64,000 nt of DNA from Alloactinosynnema sp. L-07 (GCF_900070365.1 NZ_LN850107.1:4774001-4838000); one strand, 5' to 3'; positions 31,283 through 40,024 are shown, numbered from the stretch's first letter. The notes: generated by a model from the letters alone, not told the origin. A program made the numbers and translations.

Positions 31283-31895
31283 ATGAGCCCCCAGAGTATG
31301 CGGAACACCCTCTCGGTGGTGCCCCGTTGAGATCCGGTATCGCGTGGGCTGCCCCGGCCTATTTCACCCGGTCCGTCCAGATCGTCGGATTCGATGGTGG
31401 GCCTTGACGGAGAGTGATGTTAGCCGGGGGGAGACGTCCGCACCAGAGTTTCCCCTAGTACTTCTGAGGGATGTTTTCGTATTCAACCTCACACCGGGAA
31501 GGGTCCAACGGCCCTATGCGACACCTTCCGTGCACGAAACCCGGACTTCCGTCACTAACGGTCGATCCCCCGTCGACACAGCGAGGCCGGCGCTCTACTC
31601 AGAGTGTGTGCCAGCACTGATGATCCGCCCTTTTGCTCCCACCGGCGGGTCAAGATCAAATGCACGGCCGAGCTGCACGGTCGGATCCCCGACGCCCGCT
31701 GCGTCGTTCGAGGGACATCGTCGCCCGGATGGACCAGCCCGCCGAACATATAGACAACCGTCACTGCGCCGCCACGCTCAGTGACCACTAGAGGTCGATC
31801 GGCGGACAACGATTGAGTCGCCGCGTTGACACCCGCACCCACGGGTTCCTAGCGTGGCCTGGGCACCGACCACCCGAAATGGGGAATGCTCCACC
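31283..31895. other. Intergenic region, no gene supported
   Basis: More than 600 bases between the sigma factor and the dehydrogenase. Frames here have poor codon bias and no motifs. AT-richer patches around 31435-31500 may hold the sigma factor promoter. I see no RNA gene. Confidence 0.4.
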
Positions 31896-32861
31896 ATGGA
31901 CCCCAACCGGCGGCCGACCATCGTCGTGCTGTGCGGCGCCGAACGACCACCGCGGATGACCTCGATAGAACAGATCGCGAGCGTCCGCTATACCTCTGGG
32001 GCCCGACTCGCCGAGGTACTGCCCGGCGCCGATGTGCTGTTCGCGTGGGATCTGCGCTCCACCGCGCTGGCGGGCGCCTGGCCCGCGGCCGACGCGCTGC
32101 GCTGGGTCCACGCCGCCGCCGCGGGCGTCAGCCATTTACTGGTCCCCGGGCTCATCAACAGCGACGTCGTGCTGACCAACGCGCGCGGAATCTTCGACGA
32201 ACCTGTCGCCGAGTACGTCCTAACCGTCATGCTGGCCTTCGCGAAAGACCTGCCGACCACCATGCGGCTGCAGCAGCGCCGGATCTGGCAGCACCGCGAG
32301 ACCGAGCGGCTCGCCGGGTCCCGCGCGCTGGTGGTCGGGATCGGGCCGATCGGCCGCGCCATCGCCCGCAAGCTGCGCGCGGCGGGCGTCTCGGTGTCCG
32401 GGGTCGGCCGGCAGGCGCGGACCGGTGACCCCGACTTCGGCGACGTGACCGCCATGGCCGATCTGCGGCACGCGCTGCCCGACCACGACCACGTCATCGT
32501 CGCCCTGCCGTTCACCCCGGCCACCGCGGGCCTGATCGACGCGGCCATGCTGCGCGCCATGCGCCCGACCGCGCGGCTGATCACCATCGGGCGCCGCGGC
32601 CTCGTCGTCACCGCCGACCTGCTCGACGCCCTCGACACCGGCACCATCGCCGGGGCGGCGCTGGAGGTCTTCGCCGACGAGCCGCTGCCGCCGTCCTCGC
32701 CGCTGTGGGACCAGCCCAACGTGCTGCTGTCGCCGCACATGTCGGGGGATGTGAAGGGCTGGCGCGACGAGCTGGTCCGCCTCTTCGAGACCAACCTGGC
32801 CCGATATGTGAGCGGGGAACCGCTGCTCAACGTGGTGGAGAAGCGCCCGCCGCGTCGGTGA
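31896..32861 (+). CDS. D-2-hydroxyacid dehydrogenase family protein
   Basis: A 321-residue NAD(P)-dependent 2-hydroxyacid dehydrogenase with AYVLTV-like dimer helix (VAEYVLTVMLAFAKDLP) and a dinucleotide-binding VVGIGPIGRAIARKLRAAG. The substrate region reads TIGRRGLVVTADLLDALDTG with the catalytic Arg and a Glu (EVFADEPLP), and the catalytic His is in LLSPHMSGD. Start ATG 31896 removes a 14-residue upstream extension. It probably reduces a 2-keto acid or is a glyoxylate reductase-like enzyme; the substrate is unknown. It stands alone upstream of the paired acyl-CoA dehydrogenases. Confidence 0.85.
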   Translation: MDPNRRPTIVVLCGAERPPRMTSIEQIASVRYTSGARLAEVLPGADVLFAWDLRSTALAGAWPAADALRWVHAAAAGVSHLLVPGLINSDVVLTNARGIFDEPVAEYVLTVMLAFAKDLPTTMRLQQRRIWQHRETERLAGSRALVVGIGPIGRAIARKLRAAGVSVSGVGRQARTGDPDFGDVTAMADLRHALPDHDHVIVALPFTPATAGLIDAAMLRAMRPTARLITIGRRGLVVTADLLDALDTGTIAGAALEVFADEPLPPSSPLWDQPNVLLSPHMSGDVKGWRDELVRLFETNLARYVSGEPLLNVVEKRPPRR

Positions 32862-32893
32862 CCCCGCCCACAGGGGTCGACCGAACCCACTTG

Positions 32894-32907
32894 CTACTCT
32901 AGAGTAG
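32894..32907. promoter_or_regulatory. 14-bp perfect palindrome before the acyl-CoA dehydrogenase pair
   Basis: CTACTCTAGAGTAG is a perfect 14-bp dyad 28 bp upstream of the ATG at 32936, a good place for a TetR-type operator. It matches neither the KstR nor the KstR2 consensus. Confidence 0.55.
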
Positions 32908-32935
32908 GTAAGAGGTTCGACCGACAAGGAGCAAC

Positions 32936-34279
32936 ATGGCCGGGAACGAGAAGGTGGGCACGAAGCCACCACGGCGCGACGCCATGGGCGCGGCGCTGGC
33001 GGTGCTGAACCGGTTGGCGAGCACCACCGTGCTCGATCGGTTCGGCCTGCGCAAGCCGGTGGAACGCACCGTCTACGAGGCGACCAAGACCGGTTTCACC
33101 GCGGTGGGCGCGGCCAGCCGCACCTTCGCCGCCACGACCAAGCTCGGCAAGCCCGGCAGGCTGCCCAAGGCGCCGGACACGGGTCTGTTCGACCTCACAC
33201 CGACCGACGAGCAGCAGATGATCCGCGACACCGTGGTGGACTTCGCCGCGGAGAAGCTGCGCCCGGTCGCCGCCGACGCCGACGCCAAGTGTGAAACGCC
33301 GCAAGAGCTGCTTTCGTTGACCGCGGAGCTCGGCGTCACCCTTGTGGGTGTCCCGGAGGACCTCGGCGGCGTCGGTTCGGAGCGGTCCGCGGTCACCAAC
33401 GTGCTCATCGCCGAGGCCATGGCCCACGGCGACATGGGCCTCGCGGTCGCCTGCCTGGCCCCCTCGGCCGTCAGCACCGCACTGGTTCTGTGGGGCGACG
33501 CGGAGCAGCAGTCGACCTACCTGCCGTCGTTCGTCGGCGAGAGCGTCCCGGCCGCCGCGCTGGCCATCCAGGAGCCACGGGCGCTGTTCGACCCGTTCGC
33601 GCTCAAGACCAAGGCGTTCCGCACCCCGGGCGGCTTCACCATCGAGGGCGTCAAGTCCCTGGTGCCGCGCGCGGCCCAGGCCGAGCTGTTCATCGTCTCG
33701 GCCGATCTGGACGGACGGGGCCCCGCGCTGTTCCTGGTCGAGTCCGGCAGCAAGGGGGTCAGCGTCGAGTCCGAGCCCGCCATGGGCCTGCGCGCCGCCG
33801 CGCTCGGCAAGCTGCACCTGGACAAGGTCACGCTGCCCGCCACCGCGCTGCTGGCCGAGGGCAAGGCCGACGCCTATGCCGAGTGCGTCCGACTGGCCCG
33901 CATCGGCTGGTGCGCGCTGGCCGTGGGCACCGGCCAGGCCGTCCTCGACTACGTCATCCCCTACGTCAATGATCGAGTCGCCTTCGGCGAGCCGGTCAGC
34001 CACCGCCAGGGTGTCGCCTTCAAGGTCGCCGACATCGGCATCGAGCTGGAAAGCATGCGCCTGCTCACCTACCGCGCCGCCAGCCGCGCGGAACAGGGAA
34101 AGACGTACGCGCGCGAGGCCGCGCTGGCCCGCAAGCTGTGTTCGGACAAGGGAATGATGATCGGCAACGACGGCGTGCAGCTGCTCGGCGGCCATGGGTT
34201 CGTGAAGGAGCACCCGGTGGAGCGGTGGTACCGCGACCTGCGTGCGGTCGGTCTTGTCGAAGGCATCGTCCTCGTCTGA
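32936..34279 (+). CDS. Acyl-CoA dehydrogenase (first of a pair)
   Basis: A 447-residue flavoprotein. After a basic 80-residue N-terminal extension it shows the dehydrogenase fold: DEQQMIRDTVVDFAAEKLRP, a middle domain with SLVPRAAQAELFIV, VNDRVAFGEPVSHRQGVAFKVADI and the C-terminal QLLGGHGFVKEHPVERWYRDLRA. ATG 32936 follows AAGGAG. The second dehydrogenase starts 15 bp after its stop, so the two are cotranscribed and may form a heteromer. The substrate is unknown; the N-terminal extension is unusual. The operon lies behind a 14-bp palindrome, suggesting control by an unlinked TetR regulator. Confidence 0.85.
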   Translation: MAGNEKVGTKPPRRDAMGAALAVLNRLASTTVLDRFGLRKPVERTVYEATKTGFTAVGAASRTFAATTKLGKPGRLPKAPDTGLFDLTPTDEQQMIRDTVVDFAAEKLRPVAADADAKCETPQELLSLTAELGVTLVGVPEDLGGVGSERSAVTNVLIAEAMAHGDMGLAVACLAPSAVSTALVLWGDAEQQSTYLPSFVGESVPAAALAIQEPRALFDPFALKTKAFRTPGGFTIEGVKSLVPRAAQAELFIVSADLDGRGPALFLVESGSKGVSVESEPAMGLRAAALGKLHLDKVTLPATALLAEGKADAYAECVRLARIGWCALAVGTGQAVLDYVIPYVNDRVAFGEPVSHRQGVAFKVADIGIELESMRLLTYRAASRAEQGKTYAREAALARKLCSDKGMMIGNDGVQLLGGHGFVKEHPVERWYRDLRAVGLVEGIVLV

Positions 34280-34294
34280 GCTGGAGAATTTCTG

Positions 34295-35497
34295 ATGATC
34301 AACCTCGAAGTCCCCAAGAAGTTCCAGCAGCTCGTCGACCAGGCACACCAGGCCGCCGCCGAGTTCTTCCGCCCCAACTCCCGCAAGTACGACCACGCCG
34401 AGCACACCTACCCCAAGGAGCTCGACATGCTGGCGGCCCTGCTGGACGGCCTCTCGGCCTCCGGCGGCGGCGCGGGCGCGGCGGGTGTCCGCAGGGATGA
34501 AGGAAAAGACAAAGGGAACCGCAACGGCTCCAACCTGCAACTGCTGCTAGGCACCATCGAGATGTGCTGGGGCGACGTCGGCCTCCTGCTGACCATGCCG
34601 CGGCAAGGTCTCGGAAACGCCGCCATCGCCTCGGTCGCCAACGACGAGCAGCTGGAGCGCTACAAGGGCAAGTGGGCCGCCATGGCCATCACCGAACCCG
34701 ACACGGGTTCGGACTCCGGCGCCATCCGCACCACCGCGGTGCTCGACGGCGACCACTATGTGCTCAACGGCGAGAAGATCTTCGTGACCTCGGGCGAGCG
34801 CGCGGACTGTGTCGTTGTTTGGGCCACTTTGGACCGTTCGGTGGGCAAGGCCGCCATCAAGTCCTTTGTGGTCGATCGTGGTACGCCGGGCTTCGAGCTG
34901 GTCCGCCTGGAGCACAAGCTGGGCATCCGCGCGTCGGACACCGCGCACTTCCGGCTGGAGAACGTGCGCGTCCACAAGGACAACCTGCTGGGCAGCCCGG
35001 ACATCAACACCGAACAGGGCTTCGCGGGGGTCATGCAGACCTTCGACAACACCCGCCCCCTGGTCGCCGCCATGGCCGTCGGCGTCGCCCGCGCGGCCCT
35101 GGAGGAGACCCGCCGAATCCTCTCCGAGGCAGGCGTCGAGATCGACTACGACCGCCCGGCGAACGTGCAACACGCCGCGGTCGCGCTGTTCCTGCAACTG
35201 GAATCGGACTGGGAAGCCGCGTACCTGCTGTCGCTTGAGGCGGCCTGGATGGCGGACAACCGAAAGCCGAACTCGTTGCAGGCCAGCATGGCCAAGGCGA
35301 AGGCGGGCCGATCGGGCTCGGACGTCACCCTGCGGTGCGTGGAGTTGGCCGGATCGGTTGGCTACAGCGAGAATTCGCTGCTGGAGAAGTGGGCGCGCGA
35401 CTCGAAGATCCTGGACATCTTCGAGGGCACCCAGCAGATCCAGCAACTCATCGTCGCCCGCCGCCTCCTGAACAAGTCGAGCGCCGAACTCAAGTGA
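34295..35497 (+). CDS. Acyl-CoA dehydrogenase (second of a pair)
   Basis: A 400-residue acyl-CoA dehydrogenase with AITEPDTGSDSGAIRTTAVL (FAD/substrate site), VLNGEKIFVTSGERAD, KLGIRASDTAHFRLENVRV and the C-terminal SKILDIFEGTQQIQQLIVARR, where the Glu is at the usual catalytic-loop position. ATG 34295 follows GGAGAA at a suitable distance. A hydrophilic insert of about 20 residues (RRDEGKDKGNRNG) near residue 70 is unusual. It works presumably with the upstream partner on an unidentified acyl-CoA. Confidence 0.88.
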   Translation: MINLEVPKKFQQLVDQAHQAAAEFFRPNSRKYDHAEHTYPKELDMLAALLDGLSASGGGAGAAGVRRDEGKDKGNRNGSNLQLLLGTIEMCWGDVGLLLTMPRQGLGNAAIASVANDEQLERYKGKWAAMAITEPDTGSDSGAIRTTAVLDGDHYVLNGEKIFVTSGERADCVVVWATLDRSVGKAAIKSFVVDRGTPGFELVRLEHKLGIRASDTAHFRLENVRVHKDNLLGSPDINTEQGFAGVMQTFDNTRPLVAAMAVGVARAALEETRRILSEAGVEIDYDRPANVQHAAVALFLQLESDWEAAYLLSLEAAWMADNRKPNSLQASMAKAKAGRSGSDVTLRCVELAGSVGYSENSLLEKWARDSKILDIFEGTQQIQQLIVARRLLNKSSAELK

Positions 35498-35508
35498 TCT
35501 GAAGTCCG

Positions 35509-35547
35509 AAGGCGGCGCTTCTCAGCTGAGCTGGGAGGCGCCGCTTT
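35509..35547. terminator. Hairpin between convergent genes
   Basis: A 10-bp stem (35509-35518 with 35538-35547, one wobble) with A-rich and T-rich flanks lies between the dehydrogenase stop and the stop of the convergent small gene. It fits a bidirectional terminator. Confidence 0.6.
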
Positions 35548-35773
35548 CGTTGCGCAGTTCATCGATCCGCTCCCGCTCATAGTTCGCGTGATAGCGGGCC
35601 TCATGATGGTGACCACGATCGAGATCAGCGATCTCGGCGTACACGCGCACACTGAGCTGGCGGAACGCAAGCCACTCGTTCCTCGCTGCGCTACTTGATG
35701 GCCTGACCTTCGCCAGCGCCTCATGCGCCTTGCGCAGGGTGTCGATTTCCCCGCGCCCCCGACCAACCCTCAT
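35522..35773 (-). CDS. Small conserved actinomycete protein (AMED_5909-like)
   Basis: An 83-residue protein beginning at ATG 35773, overlapping the preceding stop (ATGA). It is helical and charged, with TLRKAHEALAKVRPS, NEWLAFRQLSVRVYAEIADLDRGHHHEARYHANYERERI. The HHHEA segment recalls small proteins named AMED_5909 family that I remember near XRE-DUF5753/DUF397 genes in Pseudonocardiaceae. Function is unknown. It forms a two-gene unit divergent from the XRE regulator. Confidence 0.7.
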   Translation of the reverse strand: MRVGRGRGEIDTLRKAHEALAKVRPSSSAARNEWLAFRQLSVRVYAEIADLDRGHHHEARYHANYERERIDELRNESGASQLS

Positions 35774-35982
35774 GGCCACACCAGCCGCATGTCACCGGTG
35801 ATGCCGAGAAGATCGCGCGTTGATTCTGCTGACGAACTGGTCATCAACATCCGTCCGTCCTCGCTGACGAAGTCAGCCCTGTCCGTGAACTCGCAGCCCC
35901 AACCGACCACCATGGACTCCCGTCCGTCCTCGAAGTCCTCCACGATGGCGAATCGCCGAGGGGTATCCATCCCTTGCTTCAT
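35770..35982 (-). CDS. Small unknown protein (70 aa)
   Basis: ATG 35982 lies just beside a 17-bp palindrome and has no Shine-Dalgarno site, which suggests a leaderless message. The 70-residue product is acidic, contains FAIVEDFEDGRESMVVGWG and shows no signal peptide or helix-turn-helix. It is coupled by ATGA to the following small gene. I recognise no domain; similar small proteins accompany XRE-DUF5753 loci. Confidence 0.65.
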   Translation of the reverse strand: MKQGMDTPRRFAIVEDFEDGRESMVVGWGCEFTDRADFVSEDGRMLMTSSSAESTRDLLGITGDMRLVWP

Positions 35983-35983
35983 G

Positions 35984-36000
35984 AACTTAGAGTCTAAGTT
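35984..36000. promoter_or_regulatory. 17-bp palindrome, probable operator of the XRE locus
   Basis: AACTTAGA-G-TCTAAGTT is a perfect dyad in the divergent region between the small-gene pair and the XRE regulator. It stands out by low GC content and abuts the ATG of the minus-strand gene. Confidence 0.65.
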
Positions 36001-36081
36001 TGAGCGACCCTATGTAAAGTCGCCCAATCGTGGACACTCCACTCGGCTACAGTGCGTGGTTGATCGACACGGGAGGTGCCT

Positions 36082-36936
36082 ATGCCGTCGAGTCCCACGG
36101 TGTGGCAACGATGGTTGGCTCATGAACTACTGCGCCTACGAACAGCGGCTGGTCTGGACCGCAAGGAGGTCGCCGAGCAACTCCACTGCACAACGCAGAA
36201 GATCGGCCACTTGGAGACCGGGACCGTGCCGCCGAAGACGCTGGAGTTGGAGAAGGTTCTTCTCCCCTTGTTCGGCGTACCGCAGGACCGATGGCCGTTC
36301 TACCTCCAAGCCGCCCGCGACGCCCGCAAGAAGGGCTGGTGGGAGGGCTACGCGCCTACGCAACCGGACTGGTTCTCGCTCTACGTCGGCCTGGAGCAAG
36401 GGGCCAGCGAAATCCATACATGGCAGCCAATGCTCGTCCACGGTCTGCTCCAGACCGGGGAGTATGCGAGGGCGGTCATGCAGGGCGGGACCTCCGAGTT
36501 GTCCGAGGATGCCATCGACCGCAGGGTTGAGGCCCGCCTCGCGAGGCAAGCCATCCTCGCTGACAACGATCCGCCACGACTGTGGCTGGTGCTTGGCGAA
36601 GCCGCACTGCACAGCAATGTCGGCGGACCGGACGTCATGCGCGCACAACTACGCCACCTGCTTGCCGTGGCCAAGTACCCGCGCGTGACGATTCAGGTTC
36701 TACCAGGCGATGTCGGCGCGCACCCTGGAACTCAAGGTGCGTTCGCGATCATGGACTTCCCCGCCGAGAACGATCCAGGACTCGCCTATATCGAGCATCG
36801 CGGTGGTGCGCTCTACCTGGAGGACCAAAGGGTGGTGAAAGATCATAGAATCGCCTTGGACCACCTGCGTGGGTTGGCGCTGAGCCCAGCCATGTCGTTG
36901 GACTTGGTCACCCGCACAGCCAAGGAGGCGCAGTGA
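36082..36936 (+). CDS. XRE-family regulator with DUF5753 domain
   Basis: A 284-residue protein. The helix-turn-helix is at about 12-65 (LLRLRTAAGLDRKEVAEQL, TTQKIGHLETG). DUF5753 follows with KGWWEGY, QPMLVHGLLQTGEYARAVM, RRVEARLARQAIL and IQVLPGDVGAHPGTQGAFAIMDF. ATG 36082 is placed behind GGGAGG; GTG 36076 is closer to the site and less likely. Its stop overlaps the start of a DUF397 gene (GTGA). Same type as the regulator at 11842-12708 but more typical of the family. It probably binds the 17-bp palindrome upstream. Confidence 0.92.
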   Translation: MPSSPTVWQRWLAHELLRLRTAAGLDRKEVAEQLHCTTQKIGHLETGTVPPKTLELEKVLLPLFGVPQDRWPFYLQAARDARKKGWWEGYAPTQPDWFSLYVGLEQGASEIHTWQPMLVHGLLQTGEYARAVMQGGTSELSEDAIDRRVEARLARQAILADNDPPRLWLVLGEAALHSNVGGPDVMRAQLRHLLAVAKYPRVTIQVLPGDVGAHPGTQGAFAIMDFPAENDPGLAYIEHRGGALYLEDQRVVKDHRIALDHLRGLALSPAMSLDLVTRTAKEAQ

Positions 36937-37118
36937 CACCTGGCGACGGCTTACTCTGGCGGAAGAGCAGCTTCAGCAACGACAACGTCGAGTGCGTCGA
37001 GATCGCCCAAGCTGATCGCGTCGCGATCCGCGACAGCAAGCACCCCGACCCCCACCTGACCATCGGTCAAGGTGCATGGCGGCGGCTGCTTAGCCAGTTC
37101 CGTCATTCTCCGTACTGA
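36933..37118 (+). CDS. DUF397 small protein
   Basis: A 61-residue DUF397 protein: LWRKSSFSNDNVECVEIA, VAIRDSKHPDPHLTIGQGAWRRLLSQF. The GTG at 36933 overlaps the regulator stop by 4 bases, so the two are translationally coupled, as in WhiJ-type loci. It presumably modulates the regulator. Confidence 0.9.
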   Translation: MTPGDGLLWRKSSFSNDNVECVEIAQADRVAIRDSKHPDPHLTIGQGAWRRLLSQFRHSPY

Positions 37119-37146
37119 CACGGTTGCGCTCCGGTACCGTCGGTGT

Positions 37147-37530
37147 ATGTACGTGGACGACGCAGGGGGCGCCGCGATCGGCGAGAGCGTCTCGAAGTTC
37201 TTGTCCGCCGCCAAGAGCGGCGGCTTCGCCGTCAACGAGACCGGTGGCCAGGCCCTCCTCGACGCCTGCCGTGGTCTTCGGGACTGGATCGATGAACAAC
37301 AGGTGGAGCTTCAGCAGTTGGCACGACAGCCGATGCTCGGATCAAGCGTCGCAGCAGAAGTCATGAAGCCCCATATCGAGGCTGTCGCAACCGACGATCG
37401 TGGCCTCATCACCCAACTGCTCGCCCTTCGTCACTCGCTGGCCGAAGCGGAAGAGGCGATCAGGACGGCCATGTCCAACTATCGAAACACCGATCAATCC
37501 GGTGCATCGTCCCTGAACCCGATGGACTAG
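37147..37530 (+). CDS. Unknown helical protein of the accessory island
   Basis: A 127-residue protein starting at ATG 37147. It is predicted mostly helical (LLDACRGLRDWIDEQQVELQQL; LLALRHSLAEAEEAIRTAM) without cysteine or signal peptide. The size and heptad-like helices recall small type VII-associated (EspC/WXG-like) proteins, but no WXG or YxxxD/E motif is clear. The downstream lipoprotein gene begins 10 bp after its stop, so they share a transcript. GC content is visibly below the window's average. Confidence 0.6.
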   Translation: MYVDDAGGAAIGESVSKFLSAAKSGGFAVNETGGQALLDACRGLRDWIDEQQVELQQLARQPMLGSSVAAEVMKPHIEAVATDDRGLITQLLALRHSLAEAEEAIRTAMSNYRNTDQSGASSLNPMD

Positions 37531-37540
37531 GAACCAGCAA

Positions 37541-38101
37541 GTGAACAAGAAATCGCTCGTCGTGCTGTTCACCGTGACCCTCGCTCTCGCTGGCTGCAGC
37601 CAGCAGACCGACGGTTCACCGACAACCGCCACTGAGGCGCCGAGTCTGCCCGCAACTGAGCAAACTCGGGCAACTACTTCGACCATTAGCCCCCCCGGAA
37701 ATCCACTCGCCGACGCAGACGCATGTGACATGCTCGATGACGCAGGCAAGAAAGAACTCGGACTGAGCGGGGCGGGAGAACCGGGGAAAGTCGGCCGCGA
37801 ACGAACGTGCAAATGGCGCCTTCGCGGCCCACAAGACACCTACATCTTCAGCGTTGACATCGCGGACAAAGACGGAATCAAGGACATCCCAGCCAGCGCC
37901 AACAAGGTCGAAGTGCCGAAGATCGGCAATCGCGAAACCGTGCAAACCGCGCTCGGCGGCGGGGCCGGTACCTGCTCGGTCAGCATGGCAGTGACTGACA
38001 AATCTCGCGTGTCCACAACAGTTGGCGCGGGCACCGACAAGGCTAAGGCATGCGAACTCGCATATCGGATGGCCCAATTGATCGAGCCAAGTATCCCTTA
38101 A
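37541..38101 (+). CDS. DUF3558 lipoprotein
   Basis: A 186-residue lipoprotein: KKSLVVLFTVTLALAGC gives a signal peptide with lipobox LAGC, followed by a Thr/Ser/Pro-rich linker. The DUF3558 domain has DACDMLDD, CKWRL and two further cysteines (TCSVS, ACELAY). Start GTG 37541. These lipoproteins are common next to secretion and signalling genes in Pseudonocardiaceae; their ligand is unknown. Part of the lower-GC island. Confidence 0.82.
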   Translation: MNKKSLVVLFTVTLALAGCSQQTDGSPTTATEAPSLPATEQTRATTSTISPPGNPLADADACDMLDDAGKKELGLSGAGEPGKVGRERTCKWRLRGPQDTYIFSVDIADKDGIKDIPASANKVEVPKIGNRETVQTALGGGAGTCSVSMAVTDKSRVSTTVGAGTDKAKACELAYRMAQLIEPSIP

Positions 38102-38109
38102 TCGTCCCT

Positions 38110-38439
38110 TCAAGCATGCGTACCAGTTCGGGGGAATAGCGGCGGCGAGATGCTTTGAACTACTCCCATAAGTGCCAATTGGGCCGCGAACAGCGCCAGA
38201 GCCACCCAAAGCCAACGAGTCGATAGCCGCTTGTCGCGCGTGGCCATACAAACCAAAGCGGCAATCCCCGCGCCTACGCCTATGATCGCGATCATCAAGT
38301 GTGTAAAGCGGCTAGAGTAGCCCAAGAAAATAACGCCGAGTCCGCCGCCGAAGGTGAGCACACCAACAGCGACGCTCGACCGAAGGTTTCGATAGATGTC
38401 ATCTACTAGCGGGGATTCAGATCCAGAGAACCAGCGCAT
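38110..38439 (-). CDS. Small membrane protein (three helices)
   Basis: A 109-residue protein with hydrophobic segments around residues 24-42 (VGVLTFGGGLGVIFLGY), 49-65 (MIAIIGVGAGIAALVCM) and 75-92 (WLWVALALFAAQLALMGV). It runs opposite to its neighbours in the island. I recognise no family; the membrane pattern and single ATG 38439 support a real gene. Confidence 0.6.
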   Translation of the reverse strand: MRWFSGSESPLVDDIYRNLRSSVAVGVLTFGGGLGVIFLGYSSRFTHLMIAIIGVGAGIAALVCMATRDKRLSTRWLWVALALFAAQLALMGVVQSISPPLFPRTGTHA

Positions 38440-38484
38440 TGAGCGACTCTAGCAGCTGATTGTCGAGACGGAAGGACAGCTCCA

Positions 38485-39609
38485 GTGGAGTTCAAGGTTG
38501 AACCAGAGACAGTGCGGCGATGCGGCGACCAGATCAGTCGAAACGGACACGCCATGTGGGACGTCCGAGCGCATCTCGACGCTCACCTGCACCTCGGGTC
38601 AACGGCCGGACTATGGCTCCAGACGTTGAGCGGCGCCCATCATGAAACCCGTGACCGCATGTCGCTTGGACTGTCACGAGCTGCGCAGGCTCTGGAGGGC
38701 AGCGGAGTCGAACTCGGCAAGTCAGCTGACTACTACGCGGCGACCGACCGAACCTCAGCGGCCAATCTGGATCGGCAGTACCGCGGCTCAGCGCGCCCGT
38801 ACATCGATTCTCCAGGTTCATACCGCCCACCTCATCTCGATGGAAAGGCTGGGCCGTACACGGCTGGAACCGGCATCGACGTCACCGATCCGCGTAGTTC
38901 GTTGAACCCGCCACAGCAGCCTCAAGAATTCACCGATCCGGTCAAGCTTTTCAATGTTGTTAGCGATTTCTTGAGCCCGACCTGGTGGATAAACCAGGTT
39001 CTGGACGACACGATCGGGTGCAACCCTCTCGAATTCGTCACCGACCAACTAATCGGAGACTGGGAGGGGTTCGCCAAGTGCGCCATCGTGTGGGAATCGC
39101 TTAGTCGATCGGCAGATGCGATCAGTGAGAACATTGATTACGGGCTTAGGTGGCTCTCGCAGGACTGGCATGGTCAGGCCGCCGACCAAGCTGTAGCCTA
39201 TCTGGACCGTCTCCGGAGAGCGATCGACAGCCATCGAGATATTCTCCGCCGCCTGCACGGTAAGTATCTCGATGTGGCCCGGGGCGTTTGGAACTGCGCT
39301 CGGGCACTCGCCGACCTCCTGAAGATGATCCTGGACAATGTGATCGTCGCCGGGATCGCGGTTATGGCAGCTGCGTATCTCTCCTGGACTGGGGTCGGTG
39401 CAGGTATCTCGCTCGCAGTGGCCGCACTGGAATGCGCGAATATCATGCGCCTCTGGGGAAACGCCACCCAGCTGATCAGCAACACCCAGGCTGCTATCGA
39501 AGGGTTCGTCGGGTTTCTTCAGTCACAGGAGGCGGATACACTCGATGAGCTTACGCCGATGGCGATCCCCGAGGCTTACGACCATCCGAACCCGCAAGTC
39601 GGAGCATGA
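38485..39609 (+). CDS. WXG100-like probable type VII secretion substrate
   Basis: A 374-residue protein from GTG 38485. Residues 1-100 form a helical EspC/PE-like bundle (MEFKVEPETVRRCGDQI, ADYYAATDRTSAANLD). A Pro-rich linker leads to a second bundle at about 215-300 with the turn WLSQDWHGQAADQAVAYLDRL, the W-x-G of WXG100 proteins, and then a hydrophobic stretch VIVAGIAVMAAAYLSWTGVGAG. This resembles the T7SS targeting module plus effector scaffold of actinomycete LXG/WXG polymorphic proteins, but no toxin domain is recognisable at the C-terminus. The next gene overlaps its stop by 4 bases. Confidence 0.7.
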   Translation: MEFKVEPETVRRCGDQISRNGHAMWDVRAHLDAHLHLGSTAGLWLQTLSGAHHETRDRMSLGLSRAAQALEGSGVELGKSADYYAATDRTSAANLDRQYRGSARPYIDSPGSYRPPHLDGKAGPYTAGTGIDVTDPRSSLNPPQQPQEFTDPVKLFNVVSDFLSPTWWINQVLDDTIGCNPLEFVTDQLIGDWEGFAKCAIVWESLSRSADAISENIDYGLRWLSQDWHGQAADQAVAYLDRLRRAIDSHRDILRRLHGKYLDVARGVWNCARALADLLKMILDNVIVAGIAVMAAAYLSWTGVGAGISLAVAALECANIMRLWGNATQLISNTQAAIEGFVGFLQSQEADTLDELTPMAIPEAYDHPNPQVGA

Positions 39610-40022
39610 CCACTCAGGAAGTAAGGACAGCCATGACTCCGCGACCAGACCCCTTCGCAGGTATGGCCATCAGTCGAGCACAGTCGATCGCCTTGCGGAA
39701 ACAGCTGGAAATGCTGGCGAAGAGCGCCACAGACCCGCGCGCACGCGCGCTGGCGAACGACGTCCTCGGCAACAAGACCGATCTGCGCGGCGCCATGCTG
39801 GGATCGAGGTATCAGGATGTCCTCGACGACAGTGCCCGCTTGTTCTCCGGCTGGTACCAAAGCCTCACCGAGTCCGATCGAGTCGAACATGAGCGTCTTG
39901 GCAGACTGACTCTCGACCAATGGCAGCACGACGCCGCCCAGGAGTCGATCGAAAAGCCTCGCACCCGGCCCAGCGACGACGATGACGACTGGGAGCCTCC
40001 AACGATTCTGAAACGGCGGTGA
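39606..40022 (+). CDS. Unknown protein coupled to the WXG100-like gene
   Basis: A 138-residue soluble protein overlapping the preceding stop (ATGA) and followed by a lipoprotein gene with another 4-bp overlap. It is helical, with DPRARALANDVLGNKTDLRGAML and RLTLDQWQHDAAQES, and ends in an acidic tail (DDDDDWEPP) and basic KRR. Its placement fits a chaperone or immunity-type partner of the secreted protein, which is inference. No domain recognised. Confidence 0.6.
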   Translation: MTTQEVRTAMTPRPDPFAGMAISRAQSIALRKQLEMLAKSATDPRARALANDVLGNKTDLRGAMLGSRYQDVLDDSARLFSGWYQSLTESDRVEHERLGRLTLDQWQHDAAQESIEKPRTRPSDDDDDWEPPTILKRR

Positions 40023-40024
40023 CC

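Noticed and set aside
31344..31784. 146-codon frame in the gap before the hydroxyacid dehydrogenase
   Set aside because: No ribosome site, mixed low-bias codons and no recognisable domain.
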